Source: Aquiflexum sp. TKW24L (GTDB taxonomy: Bacteria; Bacteroidota; Bacteroidia; Cytophagales; Cyclobacteriaceae). Taken from it: DNA of 38,719 nucleotides. The notes below the pieces were generated by a model that saw only the letters and a program-made list of their open reading frames with translations, was not told where the DNA came from and searched no databases. Location of the stretch: positions 1 through 38,719 of the forward strand of contig NZ_JAMFLG010000041.1 of assembly GCF_023502205.1 (NCBI RefSeq). Reading direction: 5' to 3'. This document shows positions 8,296-15,217 of the stretch, in pieces (within the stretch, counting starts at the first letter, position 1; each line of letters starts with the position of its first letter). The position numbers were made by a program, and so were the translations under genes.

Positions 8296-8323
8296 TCCAA
8301 TCCTTTAAATCCGGATCCCAACC

Positions 8324-9394
8324 ATGATATTTTCATACGCCGACCTGTTCGATTTTACCAAATCCATACTTTTAAAAATCGGCTGTCCTGAAAAAGATGC
8401 AGCGCTTGCCGCTGATGTTTTGTTATCGGCAGACCTCAGAGGTGTGGATTCTCATGGCGTGGCAAGGCTTTCCGGTTATGTGAGACTGTGGGAAAAAGGA
8501 AGAATTAACGCCACTCCAAATATCAAGATAGTCCACGAAACTCCGAGCACGGCTGTGGTGGATGGTGACGGTGGTTTGGGTTTGGTTGTCGCACCTTTTG
8601 CTATGCAAGTGGCGATTGACAAAGCCAAAATCGCGGGTACAGGTTGGGTTTCGGTGAAGCATTCCAACCACTACGGCATCGCGGGATATCATGCCATGAT
8701 GGCACTCGACCATGATATGATCGGTATCTCACTTACCAACGCAAGTCCTTTGGTAAGTCCGACTTTTTCCAAAGAAAGATTACTTGGAACCAATCCCATA
8801 GCCGTGGCTATTCCGGCTAAAAACCAACCTCCTTTTGTCGCCGATATGGCCACCACAACTGCGGCGAATGGTAAATTGGAAATCCTGCAGAGAAAAGAAA
8901 TGGATGCACCTCTTGGATGGGTACAGGACAAAGACGGTAATCAGACCACTGATTCCAATGGTGTGAAAAAGGGAGGGGCTTTGCTTCCGCTCGGAGGAGA
9001 CAGAGAGCATGGTTCGCACAAAGGATATGCTTTGGGAGCGATTGTGGATATATTTTCCGCTGTGCTTTCGGGAGCAAATTATGGACCTTGGGTTCCACCC
9101 TTTGTGGCATTCCTTGAGCCAGACCCCAATCCGGTCGGTGAGGGTTTAGGACATTTTTTTGGAGCGATGCGGGTGGATGCTTTCCGTCCTGCAGATGACT
9201 TCAAATCCCATATGGACAATTGGATTAGCAGATTCCGTCAGGCAAAACCAACCGAAGGAAATGAAAAAGTATTAATTCCCGGTGATCCCGAGCGCGAACT
9301 TGAAGCCGAAAGAAGGGTCAGTGGAATTCCACTGCTTAAACCGGTGGAAGAAGATTTGAGGAGTTTGGGAGAAAGATTTGGAGTAAAATTATAA
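8324..9394 (+). CDS. Malate/L-lactate dehydrogenase (Ldh_2) family NAD(P)-dependent oxidoreductase
   Basis: 356 aa, the normal length for this family, which is unrelated to the Rossmann-fold dehydrogenases. Diagnostic segments are LRGVDSHGVARLSGY (about residues 34-48), VKHSNHYGIAGYH (about 117-129, with the conserved histidine), NPIAVAIP, and GSHKGYALG for cofactor binding. It oxidises a 2-hydroxy acid such as malate, lactate or a sugar-derived acid. The start lies 28 bases after the Ppx gene, so the two may be cotranscribed. Substrate is not decidable here. Confidence 0.9.
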   Translation: MIFSYADLFDFTKSILLKIGCPEKDAALAADVLLSADLRGVDSHGVARLSGYVRLWEKGRINATPNIKIVHETPSTAVVDGDGGLGLVVAPFAMQVAIDKAKIAGTGWVSVKHSNHYGIAGYHAMMALDHDMIGISLTNASPLVSPTFSKERLLGTNPIAVAIPAKNQPPFVADMATTTAANGKLEILQRKEMDAPLGWVQDKDGNQTTDSNGVKKGGALLPLGGDREHGSHKGYALGAIVDIFSAVLSGANYGPWVPPFVAFLEPDPNPVGEGLGHFFGAMRVDAFRPADDFKSHMDNWISRFRQAKPTEGNEKVLIPGDPERELEAERRVSGIPLLKPVEEDLRSLGERFGVKL

Positions 9395-9480
9395 ACAGAA
9401 GTCTACCCAAATCATACTCCATCTTCATTTATTTTTTGAATAAATTCTCAATCCGAGTTCATTTTGGTAAATTGACCTTC

Positions 9481-9678
9481 ATGGAATTTAAATTAGACAG
9501 GACAGCATTCAGAGCATCGAAGGCAGATGAACAAGTGAACTACGGCGAGGAATACCGTGGAAAAAGTCCAGGGGAATTGCTGGAGATTGCATTTTATCTA
9601 AATAGCTTGGCCTATGGTTTTTCTCTAGATAATCCACCTAAGATGGATAAAACTGTTTTCAGCGCAAGGAAGAGATAA
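9481..9678 (+). CDS. Small conserved-looking protein paired with a nucleotidyltransferase
   Basis: 65 aa from the ATG at 9481 (MEFKLDRTAF). A longer frame opens at 9436 but adds an unlikely basic leader. The product is charged with a central hydrophobic helix-like stretch (LLEIAFYLNSLAYGF) and a basic end MDKTVFSARKR. There is no signal peptide, no helix-turn-helix I can see, and no histidine, so it cannot be a HEPN protein (no RxxxxH). The stop is one base before the ATG of the nucleotidyltransferase, so the pair is almost certainly translationally coupled. From memory, similar short proteins ending MDKTVFSARK precede DUF6036 proteins in other Bacteroidota; that needs a search. Possible role: antitoxin, regulator or subunit of its partner. 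Confidence 0.75.
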   Translation: MEFKLDRTAFRASKADEQVNYGEEYRGKSPGELLEIAFYLNSLAYGFSLDNPPKMDKTVFSARKR

Positions 9679-9679
9679 A

Positions 9680-10129
9680 ATGGAAAACATATTCCCTAAT
9701 GATTTCAAGGACTTTATCCGTTGCTTCAATAAGCACAATGTTGACTATATTTTGGTTGGTGGTTTTTCTGTAATCTTACATGGATATCCTAGAAACACGG
9801 GTGATATGGATATTTGGGTAAAAAGAAGTTTTGAAAACTTCAAGAAAATCGAACAAGCATTTTTGGATTTTGGGATGCCATTATTTGATATGACCTCAGA
9901 AAACTTTTTACATAATAAAAATTGGGATGTTTTCACTTTTGGAAGATCTCCTGTGGCAATAGATTTAATGGTTGAGGTGAAAGGTCTCAACTTTGGAAAG
10001 GCCTTTGAATCCTCCATTATTTTTTCTGATAAAGATTTTTATGTCCGAACTATTTCAAAAGAGGACCTCATCAAAGCCAAAAAGTCTGTAATGAGACCAA
10101 AGGACATGGATGATTTGCAGAATTTGTAA
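9680..10129 (+). CDS. DUF6036-like minimal nucleotidyltransferase
   Basis: 149 aa. The polymerase-beta-type nucleotidyltransferase motif is clear: VGGFSVILHGYPRNTGDMDI, with G27-G28, R38, T40 and the metal-binding pair D42 and D44; the third acid is probably D95 in VAIDLMVEV. The C-terminus EDLIKAKKSVMRPKDMDDL is the helix typical of AbiEii/DUF6036-like proteins. Such enzymes transfer a nucleotide to a protein or RNA, and several are toxins or antitoxins (AbiEii, MenT, MNT). All key acids are kept, so it is probably active. It follows the 65-aa gene by one base. No operon partner is seen downstream; the next gene is over 100 bases away. Confidence 0.85.
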   Translation: MENIFPNDFKDFIRCFNKHNVDYILVGGFSVILHGYPRNTGDMDIWVKRSFENFKKIEQAFLDFGMPLFDMTSENFLHNKNWDVFTFGRSPVAIDLMVEVKGLNFGKAFESSIIFSDKDFYVRTISKEDLIKAKKSVMRPKDMDDLQNL

Positions 10130-10245
10130 AATCATTTGAAAAGGCCTTAATTGTTGACCACCCATCAAATCACATTTGTTTGGTTTTTACCTTTTTGTAA
10201 ATTGTAATTGTTTCAAATCCTTAACCTAGATACCCAAAAACACTT

Positions 10246-11616
10246 ATGAACACATCCACCTACAACAGAAGACAATTCCTAAAAACCGGCGGTTTTGCCA
10301 CCTTGGCACTGGCAAGCATGGGAATGATGGGAATGAATCCAATCCAAAACGAAACACCCTTAAAAGTTGCTTTGATAGGATCGGGTTGGTATGGGAAAAG
10401 TGACCTTTTCCGATTGATTCAGGTGGCAAATGTAGAAGTGGTGGCCCTCTGTGATGTGGATAAAAATATGTTGAAGGAGGCCGGTGACTTGGTAGCAAAA
10501 AGACAGAAGTCAGGAAAAGTTCCTAAGCTCTATGCTGACTACAGGGATTTGCTCAAAGAAAATAAACTAGATATCACCGTGATTGGTTCTCCCGATCATT
10601 GGCATGCACTACAAGCTATAGCAGCAATCAAATCAGGTTCCCATGTTTACCTCCAAAAACCCATCTCAGTAGATGTCATCGAAGGTGAAGCTGTGGTAGC
10701 TGCAGCACGGAAATACAACAAAATGGTGCAGGTCGGCACTCAACGAAGAAGCACTCCCCACCTTTGGGATGCCAAAAAACAGGTTTTGGATGGCGGCATG
10801 TTGGGTAAGATTTCGCATGTTGAGATCTGTTGCTATTACCACATGAGAGCCAACGGAAACCCACCTGTTGAGCCGGTACCTGCATTTTTGGATTATGACA
10901 TGTGGACCGGTCCTGCCCCCCTGCGTCCTTATGATGGAATTCCGCATACCAGATGGTGGAGAACATTTATGGAATATGGAAATGGAATCCCGGGCGATAT
11001 GTGTGTTCACATGTTGGATACAGTACGTTGGCTTTTGGGTCTTGGCTGGCCAAGCAAAATAACTGCAACCGGAGGAATTTATGTCCAAAAAGAGGGAAAA
11101 TCCAATATTGCAGATACCCAGACAGCTATCTATGAATTTGATGGACTGAATGTCGTGTGGCAGCACCGTACCTGGGGCAATCCTGTTGATCCTGAATATC
11201 CTTGGTCTTTCAAGATTTTTGGTGAGAAGGGAACTTTGGCCGGAAGCACCATGAAAGCTGAATTTATCCCTTTTGGAAAAGGTGAAAAAATTCTTTTCGA
11301 TGTTCTGTTTGAAAAAGAACAATATCCCGAAGACTTGACAGAAAACAGGATCGAACTAAATGCGGCACCTGCCACCAGAAGACAGATGCAAAACCTATTG
11401 GATTCCATGAAAACCGGAGAACTCCCTGTTGCAGATATTGAAGAAGGACACATCTCCACAGCAAGTTGCATTCTGGCAAATATGTCTATGGAACTTGGAA
11501 GACCACTCATCTATGATCCAAAAAAGAGAATTGTGGTAGGTGATGCCGAAGCGACGCAAAAACTCAGAAGGCCTTATAGAGGTCCTTGGGTCCATCCCGA
11601 ACCGGATAAAGTCTAA
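10246..11616 (+). CDS. Tat-exported Gfo/Idh/MocA family oxidoreductase (second copy)
   Basis: 456 aa. The twin-arginine signal NRRQFLKTGGF is followed by a hydrophobic Ala/Met run. The nucleotide-binding part has ALIGSGWYG (about residue 43) and ALCDVDKNM, then GSPDHWHALQ and the family motif as LQKPIS, where the first position of the usual EKP is Q. That is a difference from the operon copy (CEKPM) and from most family members; the Lys-Pro is kept. The C-terminal domain contains TRWWRTFMEYGNGIPGDM. It is likely a periplasmic sugar or glycoside oxidoreductase. It stands alone and is followed by its own terminator. Confidence 0.88.
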   Translation: MNTSTYNRRQFLKTGGFATLALASMGMMGMNPIQNETPLKVALIGSGWYGKSDLFRLIQVANVEVVALCDVDKNMLKEAGDLVAKRQKSGKVPKLYADYRDLLKENKLDITVIGSPDHWHALQAIAAIKSGSHVYLQKPISVDVIEGEAVVAAARKYNKMVQVGTQRRSTPHLWDAKKQVLDGGMLGKISHVEICCYYHMRANGNPPVEPVPAFLDYDMWTGPAPLRPYDGIPHTRWWRTFMEYGNGIPGDMCVHMLDTVRWLLGLGWPSKITATGGIYVQKEGKSNIADTQTAIYEFDGLNVVWQHRTWGNPVDPEYPWSFKIFGEKGTLAGSTMKAEFIPFGKGEKILFDVLFEKEQYPEDLTENRIELNAAPATRRQMQNLLDSMKTGELPVADIEEGHISTASCILANMSMELGRPLIYDPKKRIVVGDAEATQKLRRPYRGPWVHPEPDKV

Positions 11617-11621
11617 GATCC

Positions 11622-11653
11622 AATCCCTGCAAATAAATTCAGGGATTTTTTTT
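11622..11653 (+). terminator. Rho-independent terminator after the second oxidoreductase
   Basis: AATCCCTG (11622-11629) pairs with CAGGGATT (11640-11647), followed by six more T. It begins six bases after the stop codon. Confidence 0.85.
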
Positions 11654-11711
11654 CCTTTTGTAGCAGTTTTTAACCAACCACCGTCTAGTAGTTGTATTAA
11701 CTTAACCAACT

Positions 11712-12434
11712 ATGATGATCACTGAATTAAAAACAAAATTTTCCGGCATCTTGAGGTCGGTTTCAGCATTATTCTTATCACTGTTCTTATTTGCGGGATG
11801 TGTCCCTGATTTGGACCAACCTGCTCAACCACCCTCAGCTTTTGTCGCCATTTATCATGGTTCGCCAGATGGGCCTGATTTGGACATATATGCTGAATCA
11901 AGAAAAATCAATAACCAAGCGTTGCTATTTGGTCAGACCTTCCCATACAGTGGTTTTTTTGCTGGAGAAAGAAGACTACGTTTCAATCCTTTCAATGCAC
12001 AGAATACCCTATTGGAGAAAAATGTAAACCTAGCCCAAGACAAAATTTACACAGTATTTTTGGTGAACAAAGCCGCAGATTTGGATGCCATTCAGGTAGA
12101 AGACATTTGGGAAGAACCGGACGGAGTGAAGTCCCAATTGAGACTTGTACACCTATCTCCTGATTCGGGAGACTTGGAGGTAAGTATTGCTGATCAGACT
12201 CCATTTGGGACAGCTACCAGCTACCTCTCCGTAACTGACTTTCTTCAACATGGAAAAGGAAAAGTGAAAGTGGTGGTAAAATCTAAAACTTCCGGAGAGA
12301 TTTTGGTGACTGTAGACGAAATTGAGTTATTGGGCAATAGAGTTTATTCTCTGATTATCCGTGGATTTGAAAATCCTTCCAATGGCAATAACCCGATCAG
12401 CGTCCAGTTATTGACCAACTTTATTAAGTTTTAA
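11712..12434 (+). CDS. DUF4397 domain lipoprotein
   Basis: 240 aa. A hydrophobic leader ends in the lipobox LFAGC (Cys about residue 33), so it is probably a lipoprotein. The DUF4397 domain is recognised by IYHGSPDGPDLDIYAE (about residues 54-69) and by a second, related block LVHLSPDSGDLEVSIAD (about 144-160), which suggests two similar beta-sandwich halves. DUF4397 proteins are cell-surface or periplasmic and have no established activity. The gene is alone between a terminator on each side. Confidence 0.85.
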   Translation: MMITELKTKFSGILRSVSALFLSLFLFAGCVPDLDQPAQPPSAFVAIYHGSPDGPDLDIYAESRKINNQALLFGQTFPYSGFFAGERRLRFNPFNAQNTLLEKNVNLAQDKIYTVFLVNKAADLDAIQVEDIWEEPDGVKSQLRLVHLSPDSGDLEVSIADQTPFGTATSYLSVTDFLQHGKGKVKVVVKSKTSGEILVTVDEIELLGNRVYSLIIRGFENPSNGNNPISVQLLTNFIKF

Positions 12435-12454
12435 AAATTGATTTTTGTGGAAAA

Positions 12455-12483
12455 CCCGGGGGCAATGCTTCCAGGATTTTTTT
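12455..12483 (+). terminator. Probable terminator after the DUF4397 gene
   Basis: CCCGGGGGC (12455-12463) pairs with GCTTCCAGG (12467-12475) using two G-U pairs and one mismatch across an AAT loop, followed by ATTTTTTT. It ends at the stop codon of the convergent cysM gene. Confidence 0.55.
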
Positions 12484-13360
12484 ACCCAAAAAGGTCAGAA
12501 CTCAGATACCGGTCTCCTCTATCGCAGGTGATACAGACTATGAGGCCTGAATCCAACTCAGAAGCGAGTTGCAATGCTGCATACAAAGCTCCGCCACTGC
12601 TCATCCCTGCCAAAATTCCCTCTTCCTTAGCCATTCTTCTGGTCATCATGGTTGCAGATTCTTGACTGACGTCAATAACCCGATCTACCCGGCTAGCATC
12701 AAAAATCTTTGGTAAAAACTCAGGTGTCCATCTTCTGATTCCGGGAATCTGCGAACCGTCGGTAGGTTGGGTTCCTACAATCTGAATGGTGGGATTTTTC
12801 TCTTTGAGGTATTTTGATACACCCATGATGGTCCCTGTAGTCCCCATAGCCGATACAAAGTGCGTGACTTTCCCATTAGTATCGTTCCAAATCTCCGGAC
12901 CGGTACTGTAATAATGCGCCATGTAATTGTCTGGATTGGAAAACTGGTCTAGCATAAAATAACCTTCCTCTGATGCCATTTTATCTGCTAATTCCCTTGA
13001 ATATTCAATTGTCCTTTCTGCAGGTGTCAAGACTACCTTTGCACCGTAAGCTTCCATTGAAAGTATTCTTTCTCTTGTAGAATTATCGGGCATGACCAAG
13101 GTCATTTTGAGGCCGAGAATATTGGCAACCATGGCCAAAGCAATGCCTGTGTTGCCTGAAGTTGCTTCCACAAGTCTGTCTCCCGGTTTGATATCTCCCC
13201 TTTCCAGCGCACATTTGATCATGTTGTAAGCTGCACGGTCCTTGACACTACCCCCGGGGTTTTGTCCCTCCATTTTGCAAAAAATCTTCACCTTTGGATT
13301 GGTTGGGATTTTGACTGCCTCCACCAAGGGCGTATTTCCAATCAGGTCAGTTAATTTCAT
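12482..13360 (-). CDS. cysM: Cysteine synthase B (O-acetylserine sulfhydrylase)
   Basis: 292 aa, PLP fold type II. It joins O-acetylserine and sulfide (CysM types may also use thiosulfate) to give cysteine in the cytosol. The PLP lysine is K40 in GGSVKDRAA, the substrate loop TSGNTGIA is near residues 68-75, and GTTGTIMG binds the cofactor phosphate. The C-terminal region is shorter than in CysK, which with the motif GTQPTDGSQIPGIRRW favours the CysM type. Its ATG overlaps the stop of the serine acetyltransferase gene in an ATGA, so the two steps of cysteine synthesis are made together. Confidence 0.93.
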   Translation of the reverse strand: MKLTDLIGNTPLVEAVKIPTNPKVKIFCKMEGQNPGGSVKDRAAYNMIKCALERGDIKPGDRLVEATSGNTGIALAMVANILGLKMTLVMPDNSTRERILSMEAYGAKVVLTPAERTIEYSRELADKMASEEGYFMLDQFSNPDNYMAHYYSTGPEIWNDTNGKVTHFVSAMGTTGTIMGVSKYLKEKNPTIQIVGTQPTDGSQIPGIRRWTPEFLPKIFDASRVDRVIDVSQESATMMTRRMAKEEGILAGMSSGGALYAALQLASELDSGLIVCITCDRGDRYLSSDLFG

Positions 13361-14190
13361 CCTTCATTTTTTATGATATAGGTATCAGTCTGATCCAAGT
13401 CAGGATTATACATTTTTGCCTGGTAATAAATCTTGCTGTTTGGAGGCACGCTTTTGGTGATCCAAACATTTCCCCCGATGGTAGAATTCCTTCCGATCAC
13501 CGTATTGCCACCCAAAATAGTCGCTCCCGCGTAGATGACCACATCATCTTCGATAGTAGGATGTCTCTTTTTGTCTGCATCTTCTTTGTCCACACTCAAT
13601 GCACCCAAGGTGACGCCTTGGTAGATCTTCACACAATCACCGATGACGGTAGTCTCCCCAATAACGATGCCCGTACCGTGGTCGATACAAAAGCGCTCCC
13701 CGATTTTGGCTCCGGGATGGATATCAACACCTGTTTTGCTGTGGGAGTATTCTGTGATCATCCTCGGAATCAGCGTCACACCATAAGAGTGTAACAGATG
13801 GGCAATCCTGTAAGCCGCCACGGCATAGAATCCGGGATAGCATCTGATAATTTCTGTCATGGATTTGGCAGCAGGGTCTCCGTCGTACAATGCCTCCACA
13901 TCTTGGATCAATAGGTCATATACCCGCTCCAAATTCCCAAAGAAACCATTGGCGATCTCTATTCCATCTCCCTTGTACAAATGCTTATTCTTGAGCAAAA
14001 CCTGTGATAGTTTATGTCTCAATTCCTCGATTTTTTCGGAAACCTGATCCTCTTCTCTTAAAAGTTCGCTAGCAAAATCCGGAAACAATAATCCCAAAAC
14101 ATTTTCAAAAAAAGTATGGATTAATTTTGGAGAAGGACATTGCGGACAATCCCGGTGTGATTTACTGAGTTTTTGAATCAGGGTATTCAT
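13357..14190 (-). CDS. cysE: Serine O-acetyltransferase (EpsC/CysE type)
   Basis: 277 aa. It makes O-acetylserine from serine and acetyl-CoA, the substrate of the next gene. The N-terminal half is helical; the C-terminal half is a left-handed beta-helix of hexapeptide repeats (GVDIHPGAKIGERFCIDHGT, then IGETTVIGDCVKIYQG). The catalytic Asp-His pair is D170-H171, and KKRHPTIEDD supplies the second conserved histidine. The C-terminal tail IIKNEG lacks the classic terminal isoleucine used for docking into cysteine synthase. It overlaps cysM by four bases and starts 15 bases after the barrel-protein gene. Confidence 0.92.
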   Translation of the reverse strand: MNTLIQKLSKSHRDCPQCPSPKLIHTFFENVLGLLFPDFASELLREEDQVSEKIEELRHKLSQVLLKNKHLYKGDGIEIANGFFGNLERVYDLLIQDVEALYDGDPAAKSMTEIIRCYPGFYAVAAYRIAHLLHSYGVTLIPRMITEYSHSKTGVDIHPGAKIGERFCIDHGTGIVIGETTVIGDCVKIYQGVTLGALSVDKEDADKKRHPTIEDDVVIYAGATILGGNTVIGRNSTIGGNVWITKSVPPNSKIYYQAKMYNPDLDQTDTYIIKNEG

Positions 14191-14205
14191 ATGGTTTTGG
14201 GTTGA

Positions 14206-14760
14206 TCAGAGAAAAAACCCTAATCTAATGACATAGGGTTGGTTGTAAGGTGACCTCAAAGGATCGTATAGGAAATTGTATAACAATGTGAAATTAGCTC
14301 CTCCTCTTTTTCCAAAAGGGGTAAAGTACCCACCTCCAAGAAATAATCCAGGAACCCAATCTCTCTCGAATCTGTCAAAAACAGGATTGTAAAGATCTAA
14401 GTTCAACCCCTCATATTCTGAATGCAAAAAGAAACTCTGGAAAATGTTTTTTCTTAGAAATATCCGACCTCCATAAATGGTATTGTCCCCTTCAGGAAAT
14501 CTTGAGTCGTTGAAATATTGAAAAGTACCTCCGAGTCCCCCTGAAAGTGTATTGGTCAGCATTACACCTGCTAAGGGCGAAACATCCACAAAAGTGATGG
14601 TTCCAAAAGCAAGTCCAAGATTTCCCCCAAAATAAACCCTGTCTTTAAACGATGCTTTTTCGCCTTGCTGAATTTCCCTTTGGGCATAAAGATTTCCTAT
14701 TCCAAAGAAGATAAAAAACAAAAATGCCACAAAAATTAGCTTACTCTTCGACCACCACAT
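14206..14760 (-). CDS. Probable outer-membrane beta-barrel protein of unknown function
   Basis: 184 aa from the ATG at 14760; a GTG at 14772 is possible but less likely. A strongly hydrophobic signal peptide ends NLYAQ. After it come alternating beta-strand-like segments (VYFGGNLGLAFGTITF, GGRIFLRKNIFQSFFLHSEY, FLGGGYFTPFG) and a C-terminal aromatic strand ending RLGFFL, as in small outer-membrane barrels. I do not recognise a named family. Its start overlaps the end of the ftsB-like gene by 20 bases, and cysE follows after 15, so it sits inside the operon. Confidence 0.7.
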   Translation of the reverse strand: MWWSKSKLIFVAFLFFIFFGIGNLYAQREIQQGEKASFKDRVYFGGNLGLAFGTITFVDVSPLAGVMLTNTLSGGLGGTFQYFNDSRFPEGDNTIYGGRIFLRKNIFQSFFLHSEYEGLNLDLYNPVFDRFERDWVPGLFLGGGYFTPFGKRGGANFTLLYNFLYDPLRSPYNQPYVIRLGFFL

Positions 14761-15028
14761 ATAGATCCTCACTTTCCCTTTTCATCAGATACCTTTCACG
14801 GGCAAATTTCTCCAACAATTCATAGTTGCTCATCAATTCCGCCCTATCTGCCAGAATTTTTTCTTTCCTTTCTTGATAGAATTCTTTTTGCTTCTCAAGC
14901 TCCTTTACTTTTGAACTTAACTTGAACTGGGTGAGAATATCATTCGAATCAATAAACACCATCCAGACTATAAAAAATAAGGTAAATAAGAAATAAAAGT
15001 TCTTGGTGTATTTGAGGTACTTTTTCAT
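14741..15028 (-). CDS. FtsB/DivIC-like septum formation initiator protein
   Basis: 95 aa from the ATG at 15028 (MKKYLKYTKNF); the longer frame from 15070 is unlikely because it runs into the promoter box at 15049-15056. The layout is a short cytoplasmic N-terminus, one membrane segment (YFLFTLFFIVWMVFI), then a periplasmic coiled coil (KVKELEKQKEFYQERKEKI) and the family C-terminal patch LLEKFARERYLMKRESEDLYVV. FtsB/DivIC proteins join FtsL and FtsQ to activate septal cell-wall synthesis. The gene leads an unusual operon with a barrel protein and cysteine-synthesis genes. Confidence 0.88.
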   Translation of the reverse strand: MKKYLKYTKNFYFLFTLFFIVWMVFIDSNDILTQFKLSSKVKELEKQKEFYQERKEKILADRAELMSNYELLEKFARERYLMKRESEDLYVVVEE

Positions 15029-15048
15029 GATATTACCATTTGTAAAAA

Positions 15049-15082
15049 CAAATATATGCATAGCAATCAATTATTTCCACAA
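15049..15082 (-). promoter_or_regulatory. Candidate promoter of the ftsB-barrel-cysE-cysM operon
   Basis: TATATTTG on the minus strand (15056-15049) matches TANNTTTG exactly. A TTG lies 23 bases upstream (15082-15080), a little far. The expected RNA start is about 15 bases before the ftsB-like ATG. Confidence 0.5.
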
Positions 15083-15217
15083 TTACCCATTTTTTGAATT
15101 TCTTAGATTTTTAAAGTATTCCAGCCTCCGGTCATCCATTAGGAGGATCACTTTATATCTAATTGTGCCTAAATAAATTCCCGAATATTTATATTGTTGG
15201 ATCAATCAAACAATCTT

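Noticed and set aside
9481-10129. MNT/HEPN toxin-antitoxin pair
   Set aside because: The small protein has no RxxxxH motif and no histidine at all, so it is not HEPN.
13357-14190. Riboswitch or T-box before the cysteine genes
   Set aside because: cysE starts 15 bases after the preceding gene, leaving no room, and no known element is visible before the ftsB-like gene.
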